DNA from: Aliiroseovarius zhejiangensis
GTDB taxonomy: Bacteria > Pseudomonadota > Alphaproteobacteria > Rhodobacterales > Rhodobacteraceae
Direction: 5' to 3'
DNA length: 64,000 nucleotides
Assembly (NCBI RefSeq): GCF_014656375.1
Contig: NZ_BNCH01000001.1
Coordinates: forward strand, 620,001 to 684,000
Shown: one piece after another, positions 17,520 through 27,568 of the stretch
How positions within the stretch are numbered: position 1 is the first letter of the stretch
How the letters are laid out: each line of letters begins with the position of its first letter
Program-made: the position numbers and the translations under genes
Notes under the pieces: model-generated
What the model was told of the DNA's origin: nothing
The model's database searches: none
Seen by the model: only the letters and a program-made list of their open reading frames with translations

Positions 17520-18320
17520 GTGAGCCGAACGCAACCGGCAACGAGGTGCCATACAGTGGGATTTTTTATTGGATTAGGCGCCAAGGATCATTGCGGGCAT
17601 TTCAATGCGCTACATGACATGGTGGAGGCGAAACACGGAGTTACGATTCCCCGAACGCACAAGCGTGCAGAACTTCTGCATCAGGCAGAAACCGTTTTCA
17701 AAGCTCCGCTTGGCCAAGAGGTAAAGTCGTTCCTGGGTTTCCTCGCAGATATCTCTGCCAGCAACGTTTTCGAGGCACTGGTCGCTGACAAAGGGAAAAT
17801 GAAGCCAACCGAGCCCTGCCAGTATCACCTTGAATTGAAGGATCTGAGCGATATCGACCCTTCGATCGAAGGGATCAGTTTCATGGAAACGCGTGATGCG
17901 CGATCATATTTTACAATACTGAAATCACATCAAGCTCATTCCCCCTGTCCAACAGCAAACTATTCGCTGCGAAGAAACAAGGCGAAGCGAGAGCTTGCCC
18001 GTAGCCCATATGGTGATATCAGCCTCATTTCCTTCGCCTTGCGTTTCTTCGGGCAAAGATTGACGAAAGAAGGCCGTGCGCTGAGTTCGGTCTCATCAAA
18101 TTCTGAGGCGTTTTTTGCGGAGGCATGCCGGTGTTTTGGCGCTCCCGCTGAATTGGGCGGAGGGGTGTATTTTTTCGAATCTGATAATGCCGAGATATTG
18201 GTAAGGCCAGTCGCCGATATTGGGATTGATCTGCATGTATTCGACTTGTGCAAGCCGTCGCCCGTTTCAGATGAGCTATTAAGGCTGTTGGATGGCGGGA
18301 TGGCGACGTTCAGAGCCTGA
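17520..18320 (+). CDS. Unknown protein, possible recent acquisition
   Basis: 266 residues from GTG 17520. No signal peptide or membrane segment. It contains an N-terminal C/H-rich patch (HCGHFNALHDMVEAKHG), a basic middle (YSLRRNKAKRELARS) and a beta-rich end. No family is recognised. The lower GC and position beside an IS-like remnant point to horizontal acquisition. Confidence 0.5.
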   Translation: MSRTQPATRCHTVGFFIGLGAKDHCGHFNALHDMVEAKHGVTIPRTHKRAELLHQAETVFKAPLGQEVKSFLGFLADISASNVFEALVADKGKMKPTEPCQYHLELKDLSDIDPSIEGISFMETRDARSYFTILKSHQAHSPCPTANYSLRRNKAKRELARSPYGDISLISFALRFFGQRLTKEGRALSSVSSNSEAFFAEACRCFGAPAELGGGVYFFESDNAEILVRPVADIGIDLHVFDLCKPSPVSDELLRLLDGGMATFRA

Positions 18321-18344
18321 CCGACCACATCCAATGTCCGACTT

Positions 18345-18520
18345 GGGCTGATTGTGTTGAAAAAGTCGGTGTGCAGCAAAGAAGAAGCAAATCTGCAGAA
18401 CATCCTCCCGCGAAAGCTACATCGCTCAAACACAGCTTGCCCAAGGGTGACATGCGGGAACGCTGTTCCAAAATTTTGAGGCGATTTTCCGGTTGCAGAG
18501 TTTTTCAACAGAATCGGCCC
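18345..18520. mobile_element. Short non-autonomous IS-like element or remnant
   Basis: Segment of 176 bases bounded by imperfect inverted repeats. The left end reads GGGCTGATTGTGTTGAAAAA, and the right end, read in reverse complement, reads GGGCCGATTCTGTTGAAAAA. No transposase is encoded. The termini resemble those of the IS5-family copy at 53283 (CTGAAGAAGTCGG), so it may be a MITE or internally deleted copy. It separates the unknown genes from the glp cluster. No clear target duplication is seen. Confidence 0.5.
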
Positions 18521-18696
18521 ATAGCCGCCCTAGTGCACCTCCTGAAAATGCTGCGGTGGCAACCCGCTTTCCTGCCATTCGCTGCATATGAGAAGCTATA
18601 GATATGCCAATGAAAAACGGAAAGCTGCGGCCGCAGCTGGCCACGTCCCGCGTTGCGGCGCCTTCCCGATTTCGGGGCGCGCTATGGCATGCGGCG

Positions 18697-19461
18697 TTAC
18701 TGATCAGCGACGACGATCTTTGTCCGCCACGCGTCACATGACGCAGCCAAATCTCTGGGCAGCGGCCTATCCGTAAAAAATGTGTCGATATCGGCGAGCG
18801 ACGCAATCCGCGCCGGGGCGCTGCGCGACAGCTTTGACTGGTCGGCTACCAGATAGGTTTTGCGGGATTGGCGCAGGATGGCCTGGCTGACGGTCACTTC
18901 CTGAATGTCGAAATCCAGCAAATCGCCCTCGACGTCGAGCGCGGAACAACCAATCACCGCCAGATCGAATTTGAATTGGCGAATGGTCTCCGTGGCCAGA
19001 TTGCCGACCAGACCGCCATCGGCGCGCCGCAGCTGGCCACCTGTCACGATAATTTCGCAGTCCCTGTTGCCGGCAAGAATGTTGGCCACGTTCATATTGT
19101 TCGTGACCACCATGAGGTTTTCATGATGCATCAGTTCCTGTGCGACGGCCTCGGTTGACGTGCCGATATTGAGAAACAGCGAAATGCCGTTGGGGATCTC
19201 GGCGGCACAGGCGCGGGCCATGGCGCGTTTTTCTTCAGCTTTGAGGGCACGGCGCTCTTCATAGCCGATATTGGTCGTGCCTGACGGCAAGACCGCCCCG
19301 CCATGCACCCGTTCCAGCCGACCCGCATCGGCAAGGTCGGTCAAGTCTCGGCGAATGGTCTGCAGTGTAACGTCAAAATGCCGGGCCAGCCCTTCGACCG
19401 TCACCTTGCCTTCACGACGCGCGATCTCAAGAATTTCGGGATGGCGGAATGTTTGCGACAT
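18697..19461 (-). CDS. glpR: DeoR-family glycerol-3-phosphate regulator GlpR
   Basis: 254 residues. N-terminal winged-helix DeoR domain (FRHPEILEIARREGKVTVEG, then TLQTIRRDLTDLADAGRLER, VHGGAV) and a C-terminal DeoR sensor domain that binds a sugar phosphate (FLNIGTSTEAVAQEL, VTNNMNVANIL, GCSALDVEGDLLDFDIQE). It lies divergent to glpD with a 258-base intergenic region carrying repeated TTCGTTTGTG-type motifs. It would repress the glp operon until glycerol-3-phosphate binds. The ATG at 19461 has GGAAG upstream and is preferred over GTG 19479. Confidence 0.88.
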   Translation of the reverse strand: MSQTFRHPEILEIARREGKVTVEGLARHFDVTLQTIRRDLTDLADAGRLERVHGGAVLPSGTTNIGYEERRALKAEEKRAMARACAAEIPNGISLFLNIGTSTEAVAQELMHHENLMVVTNNMNVANILAGNRDCEIIVTGGQLRRADGGLVGNLATETIRQFKFDLAVIGCSALDVEGDLLDFDIQEVTVSQAILRQSRKTYLVADQSKLSRSAPARIASLADIDTFFTDRPLPRDLAASCDAWRTKIVVADQ

Positions 19462-19481
19462 GATCTTCCTTTTCACCAATG

Positions 19482-19650
19482 TTCGTTTGTGGCCGGGTCC
19501 ATGCCGGTTTGGGGTAGGAGAATCGCGAAAAACGAATGAAAAGGCAATAAAAATTCTTCTGTTTGGCGCTGTGCTGGCTGTAATCGCTCGGATTTACGCC
19601 AGATAAGCCTTTGATAAACGGGTAAAAGTGTAAAACCGAACACAAACGAA
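19482..19650. promoter_or_regulatory. Candidate GlpR operators in glpR-glpD intergenic region
   Basis: The 10-mer TTCGTTTGTG occurs at 19482-19491, and its exact complement CACAAACGAA at 19641-19650. A related AAAACGAA lies near 19528-19535. These repeated half-sites in the divergent control region match the TTCG-containing sites typical of DeoR/GlpR regulators. Binding by this GlpR is inferred. Confidence 0.5.
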
Positions 19651-19719
19651 AAAATAGTTGTTGCGATATGTCGGTGATTTCGCCACAAATGTGGCACAAC
19701 GCGCTTGGAGGAGAATCGC

Positions 19720-21318
19720 GTGGAACACCCGAACGATACGGAAATCACTGACCTGTTCATCATTGGTGGCGGCATCAATGGCTGCGGTATCGCCCGGGAT
19801 GCGGCGGGCCGTGGGCTGACGGTGGCGCTGGCCGAGATGAACGACCTTGCTTCCGCCACATCTTCGGCGTCGACCAAGCTGTTTCACGGCGGGCTGCGCT
19901 ATCTCGAATATTTCGAATTCCGGCTGGTGCGCGAGGCGCTGATCGAGCGTGAAACACTGTTGAAGGCGATGCCGCATATCAGCTGGCCGATGCGTTTTGT
20001 GCTTCCATATCATAAGGATATGCGTTTTGAGTCGGATACGCCAACCTCGAAACTCCTCAGCCTGTTCATGCCCTGGATGAAAGGGCGTAGGCCCGCATGG
20101 CTGATCCGGCTGGGGCTGTTCATGTATGACCATCTGGGCGGACGCAAAATCCTGCCCGGCACGGCAACGCTGGATTTGACCGGCACCACCGAGGGCGCGC
20201 CGCTGCAGGATCGCTTTGCCAAAGCCTATGAATATTCCGATTGCTGGGTCGAGGATTCGCGCCTTGTCGTGCTCAATGCCCGTGACGCCGAAGCGCGTGG
20301 TGCACATATCATGACCCGCACGCAGGTGGTCAGCGCGACCAACGAAAACGGCATCTGGCGCATCGAAACGCGCAATACCGAAAACAACCATCTGCAAACC
20401 TTTTATGCCCGGATGCTGGTAAATGCCGGTGGTCCGTGGGTTGGCGACATCATCCAGACCAAAGTGCGGCTGAACTCGCGCGAAGGTGTGCGGCTGGTGC
20501 GCGGCAGCCACATCGTGACCCGCAAACTCTACGATCACGACAAGTGCTATTTCTTTCAGGGCACCGACGGGCGGATCATCTTTTCGATCCCCTATGAGAC
20601 CGATTTCACCCTGATCGGCACCACCGACGCGGAACATGCCGACCCGTCGGTCAAACCGGAATGCACGCCCGAGGAACAGGACTACCTGCTGGGCTTTGCC
20701 AACCAGTATTTCAAACAGCAACTGACCCGCGATGATGTGGTCTGGACCTATTCCGGGGTGCGTCCGCTTTATGATGACGGCGCTAGCAGCGCCACGGCGG
20801 CGACGCGGGACTATACGCTAAAGGTCGATACCAGCGCGGGCGCGCCGGTGCTCAATATTTTTGGCGGCAAGATCACAACCTACCGCCGTCTCGCGGAAAG
20901 CGCGATGGACAAAATCGGGGAGCACCTGACGCTGGCCAAGGGCAAATGGACTGCGGGCGTTCCCCTGCCTGGTGGCGATTTCCCGGTGGATGGCGTGGCG
21001 GGCCTGATGGCCGATCTGCAATCCCGTTTCCCGTTCCTGAGCGATTTCTGGGCCAGGCGGCTGGTACGCGCCTACGGCACGGAAGCCTCCGACATCCTTG
21101 GCAATGCGGAGCAAGCTTCTGATATGGGTCAGGATTTTGGCGCCACGCTGACTGAGGCCGAGATCGCTTGGCTTATGACACATGAATATGCGCGCACGGC
21201 AGAAGACGTGATCTGGCGGCGTAACAAACTGGGACTGCGTTTGAGCAAAGAGCAGGTCCAGGCACTTGACGACTGGATGGCGCAGCGCCGCCATCCATCA
21301 CCCGCGGCGGCGGAATAA
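19720..21318 (+). CDS. glpD: Aerobic glycerol-3-phosphate dehydrogenase
   Basis: 532 residues. FAD-dependent, membrane-associated enzyme that oxidises sn-glycerol-3-phosphate to dihydroxyacetone phosphate and passes electrons to quinone. The FAD dinucleotide fold is at residues 10-25 (FIIGGGINGCGIARDAAGRG), followed by ASATSSASTKLFHGGLRYLE and GVRPLYDDG as in GlpD. Start GTG 19720 follows RBS GGAGGAG; starting further upstream would include that RBS. First gene of the glp operon, controlled by GlpR sites upstream. Confidence 0.95.
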   Translation: MEHPNDTEITDLFIIGGGINGCGIARDAAGRGLTVALAEMNDLASATSSASTKLFHGGLRYLEYFEFRLVREALIERETLLKAMPHISWPMRFVLPYHKDMRFESDTPTSKLLSLFMPWMKGRRPAWLIRLGLFMYDHLGGRKILPGTATLDLTGTTEGAPLQDRFAKAYEYSDCWVEDSRLVVLNARDAEARGAHIMTRTQVVSATNENGIWRIETRNTENNHLQTFYARMLVNAGGPWVGDIIQTKVRLNSREGVRLVRGSHIVTRKLYDHDKCYFFQGTDGRIIFSIPYETDFTLIGTTDAEHADPSVKPECTPEEQDYLLGFANQYFKQQLTRDDVVWTYSGVRPLYDDGASSATAATRDYTLKVDTSAGAPVLNIFGGKITTYRRLAESAMDKIGEHLTLAKGKWTAGVPLPGGDFPVDGVAGLMADLQSRFPFLSDFWARRLVRAYGTEASDILGNAEQASDMGQDFGATLTEAEIAWLMTHEYARTAEDVIWRRNKLGLRLSKEQVQALDDWMAQRRHPSPAAAE

Positions 21319-21331
21319 GGAGGAGGACCTG

Positions 21332-22420
21332 ATGACGCTGGAACTGAGAGGCGTATCAAAGACCGTCGAGGGGCAGACCCATATCTTCCCGACGGATCTG
21401 ACGCTGGAAAAAGGCACGATGAATGTGCTGCTTGGACCGACCCTGTCGGGCAAGACATCGCTGATGCGGCTGATGGCCGGGCTTGATGTGCCCGCCACGG
21501 GGCAGGTCTTTTGGAACGATCAGGATGTGACCGGACAGCGGGTTCAGGATCGCAAGGTCGCGATGGTGTATCAGCAATTCATCAACTACCCGTCGATGAG
21601 CGTGTATGACAACATCGCCTCGCCGATGAAGCTGATGGGCGTGAACAAGGCCGAGATCGACACCCGCGTGCGCGAAACCGCGGAGTTGATGAAGCTCACC
21701 CCGATGCTGGAGCGCAAGCCGCTGGAGTTGTCAGGCGGTCAGCAACAGCGCTGTGCGCTGGCGCGGGCGCTGGTCAAGAATGCCGGTCTGGTGCTGCTCG
21801 ATGAGCCGCTTGCGAACCTCGACTACAAGCTGCGCGAAGAGCTGCGGGTCGAGATTCCGAAAATTTTCGAAGCTTCCGGCTCGATCTTTGTCTACGCCAC
21901 CACGGAACCCGAGGAGGCGCTTCTGCTGGGCGGCAATGTCGCCACCCTGTCCGAAGGCCGCATCACCCAGTTCGGCCCGACCCCGTCGGTCTACCGCCAG
22001 CCGGTGGATGCCACCACGGCGCGGGTGTTCTCGGACCCGCCGATGAACTTCCTGCCGATTTCCAAGACCGGCAACCGGATCATGTTCGGCGACGGTCAGA
22101 GCGCGGCGGCGACAGGCAAGCTCGCGGAACTGGCCGATGGCCGTTACACCGCCGGGTTCCGCCCGAACCATCTGGAAATCAATCAGCATTCTCCGGATGT
22201 CATGCAATTCGCCACCAAACTGTCGGTGACCGAGCTGACCGGGTCGGAGACCTTCGTGCATCTCGACCATTTCGGCGAGCGCTGGGTCGGTCTGATCCAT
22301 GGTGTGCATGAGCTGGAGCTGGGCGCGCGGCTCGATGTCTGGCTGGACCCCCGCCATGTCTACATTTTTGGCGAAGACGGCAAGCTGGTGGCACCTGCCG
22401 CTTATGCGCTCGCGGCCTGA
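21332..22420 (+). CDS. glpS: G3P ABC importer ATPase GlpS
   Basis: 362 residues from ATG 21332, just after RBS AGGAGGAGG. ATP-binding subunit with Walker A GPTLSGKTS (residues 35-43), Q-loop VYQQFINYPS, intact signature LSGGQQQR (from 133), Walker B VLLDEP, and a C-terminal TOBE-like regulatory domain. The usual H-loop histidine is absent: YATTEPEEA stands where YVTHDQxEA is expected. It pairs with GlpT next door, whose defects are complementary. Confidence 0.9.
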   Translation: MTLELRGVSKTVEGQTHIFPTDLTLEKGTMNVLLGPTLSGKTSLMRLMAGLDVPATGQVFWNDQDVTGQRVQDRKVAMVYQQFINYPSMSVYDNIASPMKLMGVNKAEIDTRVRETAELMKLTPMLERKPLELSGGQQQRCALARALVKNAGLVLLDEPLANLDYKLREELRVEIPKIFEASGSIFVYATTEPEEALLLGGNVATLSEGRITQFGPTPSVYRQPVDATTARVFSDPPMNFLPISKTGNRIMFGDGQSAAATGKLAELADGRYTAGFRPNHLEINQHSPDVMQFATKLSVTELTGSETFVHLDHFGERWVGLIHGVHELELGARLDVWLDPRHVYIFGEDGKLVAPAAYALAA

Positions 22421-22431
22421 GGGAGGGAACC

Positions 22432-23568
22432 ATGGCCAAGATCACACTTGATAACCTCGCGCATTCCTACCTGCCCAATCCGGGCAGCGAAGATGACTTT
22501 GCGCTGAAGGAACTGAACCATGACTGGACCGACGGCGAAGCCTATGCGCTGCTGGGCTCGTCGGGCTGTGGCAAGTCCACGCTGCTCAACATCATCTCGG
22601 GGCTTTTGCACCCGAGCCAGGGCCGCATCCTGTTTGATGGCAAGGACGTGACACACGCCCCCACCGCCGAACGCAATATTGCCCAGGTGTTCCAGTTCCC
22701 GGTCGTCTACGACACGATGACCGTGCATGACAATCTTGCCTTCCCGCTGCGCAACCGTGGCAGGGACGAGAGCTATGTCGCGGAGCGCGTTCAGGAAATC
22801 GCCCGCATGATCGGCATGGAAGACATGCTGCGCAAAAAGGCGCGCGGTCTCACCGCCGATGCCAAGCAAAAGATTTCGCTGGGCCGTGGCATGGTGCGCA
22901 AGGACGTGAACGCGCTCTTGTTTGACGAGCCGCTGACCGTGATCGACCCGCATATGAAATGGGAACTGCGCACCCAGCTGAAGCAGCTGCACCATGATTT
23001 CGGGCACACCATGATCTACGTCACCCATGACCAGACCGAGGCGCTGACTTTCGCCGACAAGGTTGTGGTCATGTATGACGGTCGCGTTGTGCAGATCGGC
23101 ACGCCCGAAGAGCTGTTCGAGCGTCCCGAGCATACTTTCGTCGGCTATTTCATCGGCTCGCCCGGCATGAACGTGATCCCGGCGCGGATCGACGGCAACA
23201 AGGCCTATGTGAACGGCTCCTATGTCGAGCTCGCGCAGGGCTACAAGCCGCTGGATGGCAAGGTCGAGATCGGCGTACGCCCGGAATTCGCGCGCCTGTC
23301 GCAGTCCGAAGGCCTGCCGGTCAAGGTGCGCCGTGTCGAGGATGTGGGCCGTCACAAGATCATCCGCGCCGAGTTCTTTGGCAGCGATATCAATATCATC
23401 GCGGGCGAAGACGACCATATCAGCGCTGATATGAACCGGGTCACATTCGATGCGAACCGCGTCAATGTTTACGCCAATGACTGGCGCGTCAACGGGAGGC
23501 CGCGTGATGGAGGGCCGTCCGATCCTGACACCGCAACAGATCATGGAACGCCAGATCCAAATGGTTGA
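22432..23568 (+). CDS. glpT: G3P ABC importer ATPase GlpT
   Basis: 378 residues. Second ATPase of the rhizobial-type glycerol-3-phosphate importer, not the E. coli GlpT antiporter. Walker A GSSGCGKS (42-49), Q-loop VFQFPVVYDTMTV, Walker B LLFDEPLTVIDP and normal H-loop YVTHDQTEAL. The signature is degenerate: LTADAKQ in place of LSGGQ. The final 20-25 residues are low-complexity and overlap a small downstream frame, so the natural end may be functionally unimportant. Confidence 0.9.
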   Translation: MAKITLDNLAHSYLPNPGSEDDFALKELNHDWTDGEAYALLGSSGCGKSTLLNIISGLLHPSQGRILFDGKDVTHAPTAERNIAQVFQFPVVYDTMTVHDNLAFPLRNRGRDESYVAERVQEIARMIGMEDMLRKKARGLTADAKQKISLGRGMVRKDVNALLFDEPLTVIDPHMKWELRTQLKQLHHDFGHTMIYVTHDQTEALTFADKVVVMYDGRVVQIGTPEELFERPEHTFVGYFIGSPGMNVIPARIDGNKAYVNGSYVELAQGYKPLDGKVEIGVRPEFARLSQSEGLPVKVRRVEDVGRHKIIRAEFFGSDINIIAGEDDHISADMNRVTFDANRVNVYANDWRVNGRPRDGGPSDPDTATDHGTPDPNG

Positions 23569-23641
23569 CCGTTTCCTCGATCAGGCATCCGCACAAATCG
23601 CGCGCCCCGTGGCGCACTCGTCCGGGGAGGGGGCGAAGTAA
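23507..23641 (+). CDS. Small translationally coupled protein in glp operon
   Basis: 44-residue frame (MEGRPILTPQQIMERQIQMV onward) starting at ATG 23507 inside the 3' end of glpT. GGGAGG lies 8 bases upstream, and its TAA stop shares a base with the glpP ATG at 23641. Strong RBS and tight coupling suggest it is translated. It has no membrane segment and reads as an amphipathic helix. Possible role as a small transporter subunit or coupling peptide is a guess. Confidence 0.5.
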   Translation: MEGRPILTPQQIMERQIQMVDRFLDQASAQIARPVAHSSGEGAK

Positions 23642-24510
23642 TGGAAAAGACAGTCAATCAAAAGGCATGGTTTCTCGTCTTGCCTGTGCTGCTTCTGGTG
23701 GCCTTTTCGGCGGTGATCCCGCTGATGACCGTGGTCAACTACTCGGTTCAGGACACGTTTGGAAACAACCAGTTCTTCTGGGCCGGGCTTGAATGGTTCG
23801 AAGAAATGCTGCGCTCGGAGCGCATGTGGGACGCGCTTGGCCGTCAGCTCATGTTCTCGGGCATCATCCTGGCCATCGAGATCCCGCTGGGCATCTTCGT
23901 GGCGCTGAACATGCCGAAATCGGGCTTCTGGTCGTCCTTCTGCCTCGTGCTGATGTCGCTGCCGCTGCTCATTCCATGGAACGTGGTCGGCACGATCTGG
24001 CAGATCTTTGGTCGCGTCGATATCGGCCTGCTGGGCTACACGCTGGACGCGCTTGGCATCAACTACAACTACACGCAGGACATTCTAGCGGCCTGGGTCA
24101 CGATCATCGTCATGGATGTATGGCACTGGACCTCGCTTGTGGCGCTGCTGGCCTTTGCCGGTCTGAAGTCGATCCCCGACGCCTATTATCAGGCGGCCAA
24201 GATCGACCAGGCGTCGCGCTGGAAGGTGTTCCGCTTCATCGAACTGCCCAAGATGATGGGCGTGCTGATGATCGCGATCCTCTTGCGCTTCATGGACAGC
24301 TTCATGATCTATACCGAGCCGTTCGTCGTCACCGGCGGTGGCCCCGGCAACGCAACCACGCTGCTGTCGATCGACCTCGTCAAGATGGCGCTGGGACAGT
24401 TCGACCTTGGACCGGCCGCGGCCTTCTCGATCATGTATTTCCTCGTGATCCTTCTCATCTCCTGGGTGTTCTACACCGTGATGACCAACCTCGAAAAGCG
24501 GGAGGGCTGA
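23641..24510 (+). CDS. glpP: G3P ABC importer permease GlpP
   Basis: 289 residues, six transmembrane helices, binding-protein-dependent permease fold. The EAA-type loop is visible as SIPDAYYQAAKIDQASRWKV, which docks on the ATPases. It is the first of two permeases in the glpSTPQV order known from rhizobia. It starts at the stop of the small frame before it and is followed 3 bases later by glpQ. Confidence 0.93.
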   Translation: MEKTVNQKAWFLVLPVLLLVAFSAVIPLMTVVNYSVQDTFGNNQFFWAGLEWFEEMLRSERMWDALGRQLMFSGIILAIEIPLGIFVALNMPKSGFWSSFCLVLMSLPLLIPWNVVGTIWQIFGRVDIGLLGYTLDALGINYNYTQDILAAWVTIIVMDVWHWTSLVALLAFAGLKSIPDAYYQAAKIDQASRWKVFRFIELPKMMGVLMIAILLRFMDSFMIYTEPFVVTGGGPGNATTLLSIDLVKMALGQFDLGPAAAFSIMYFLVILLISWVFYTVMTNLEKREG

Positions 24511-24513
24511 TCC

Positions 24514-25365
24514 ATGGCCGATATGACCGTAAACCAATTCTCATCCCGCGGGCTGTCTCTGCCCAAGATCAACAGCAGTCTCGTGGTGATGACCCTCTAT
24601 CTCCTGTTCCTTCTGCTGCCGATCTACTGGCTGCTGAACATGAGCCTGAAGACAAACACCGAGATCCTGAACGAGTTCACTCTGTTCCCGCGTGACCTGA
24701 CATTCGCCAACTACGCCACGATCCTGACCGATCCGGCCTGGTACATGGGCTATGTGAATTCGCTGATCTACGTGACGCTGAACACGGTGATCAGCCTCGC
24801 GGTGGCGCTGCCTGCAGCCTATGCCTTCTCGCGCTATCACTTCATGGGCGACAAGCACTTGTTCTTCTGGCTCTTGACCAACCGGATGGCACCGCCCGCG
24901 GTTTTCGCGCTGCCGTTCTTCCAGCTCTATTCGTCGGTGGGCCTCTTTGACACCCATATCGCCGTGGCGCTGGCGCACTGCCTGTTCAACGTGCCGCTCG
25001 CGGTGTGGATTTTGGAAGGCTTCATGCGCGGCGTGCCCAAGGAGATCGACGAGACCGCCTATATCGACGGCTACAGCTTTGGCGCCTTCTTCGTGAAGAT
25101 CTTCACGCCGCTGATTGCCAGCGGAATCGGGGTCGCCGCGTTCTTCTGCTTCATGTTCTCATGGGTGGAACTGCTCTTGAGCCGCACGCTGACCACCGTG
25201 GATGCGAAACCCATCGCCGCGATCATGACCCGGACCCAAGGGGCATCGGGCATCGACTGGGGCGTGCTGGCGGCTGCCGGTATCCTGACCATCGTGCCCG
25301 GCGCGCTCGTGATCTACTTCGTCCGCAACTACATCGCCAAGGGCTTTGCCCTGGGTCGCGTGTAA
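24514..25365 (+). CDS. glpQ: G3P ABC importer permease GlpQ
   Basis: 283 residues, six transmembrane helices, MalG-like permease. The EAA loop appears as VPKEIDETAYIDGYSFGAFF. It pairs with GlpP to form the inner-membrane channel. It is not the glycerophosphodiesterase that shares this name in enterobacteria. Good RBS and 3-base spacing after glpP. Confidence 0.93.
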   Translation: MADMTVNQFSSRGLSLPKINSSLVVMTLYLLFLLLPIYWLLNMSLKTNTEILNEFTLFPRDLTFANYATILTDPAWYMGYVNSLIYVTLNTVISLAVALPAAYAFSRYHFMGDKHLFFWLLTNRMAPPAVFALPFFQLYSSVGLFDTHIAVALAHCLFNVPLAVWILEGFMRGVPKEIDETAYIDGYSFGAFFVKIFTPLIASGIGVAAFFCFMFSWVELLLSRTLTTVDAKPIAAIMTRTQGASGIDWGVLAAAGILTIVPGALVIYFVRNYIAKGFALGRV

Positions 25366-25389
25366 GCCTGAAGAAAGGGAGGATTTCCA

Positions 25390-25662
25390 ATGGACTGGAT
25401 GGCATGGACCTGGCCGACCGCGATCTTCTTCGCCGTCATCGCCTCGCTGCTGATCACCTTCACGGTGTTGGCCATTAAATTCCCGGAAACGCCCCGCACG
25501 GGCATTCTGCGGATCGAAACCACGAGGGGCGACCGGCTCTTCATCACCCTTCTGGGCTCGGCCTTTATCAATCTGGCCTGGCTCGGGATCGTTGGGGCGC
25601 AACAACCTTACGCCCTCATCGTCTGCCTGATCTACGCCGCCGCGGTGTTCCGCTGGGTGTAG
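25390..25662 (+). CDS. DUF2160 membrane protein of glp operon
   Basis: 90 residues with two hydrophobic helices (TAIFFAVIASLLITFTVLAI and the segment ending LIVCLIYAAAVF) separated by a hydrophilic loop FPETPRTGILRIETTRGDRL. This matches DUF2160, a small membrane family that sits between permease and binding-protein genes in glp clusters of alphaproteobacteria. It may assist the transporter; its biochemical role is unknown. RBS AAGGGAGG is strong. Confidence 0.82.
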   Translation: MDWMAWTWPTAIFFAVIASLLITFTVLAIKFPETPRTGILRIETTRGDRLFITLLGSAFINLAWLGIVGAQQPYALIVCLIYAAAVFRWV

Positions 25663-25750
25663 CCACAGGCACCCGTGGCCGGGACAGGAGGAGACCCGTC
25701 CACGTCTCGAACTTCCTCATTCATCGGTTCAAAATGGGAGGACAAAACCA

Positions 25751-27463
<1,713 letters not shown>

Positions 27464-27471
27464 GCCTTCCT

Positions 27472-27499
27472 CCCCGGTCGGGGCCCTACGGGGCCTCGG
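27472..27499 (+). terminator. GC-rich hairpin between glpV and glpK
   Basis: Alternative stems CCCCG-GT-CGGGG and GGCCC-TAC-GGGGCC lie 9-32 bases after the glpV stop, with no U-run. This fits an intercistronic stabilising or partially terminating hairpin, common after highly expressed binding-protein genes, rather than a full terminator. Confidence 0.45.
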
Positions 27500-27568
27500 C
27501 CAATTCAATCCCCCACAAACTCCGCACCGGTTCGGTGCATCGCTACATCGCTTTAAGGAGAGGCGGTC

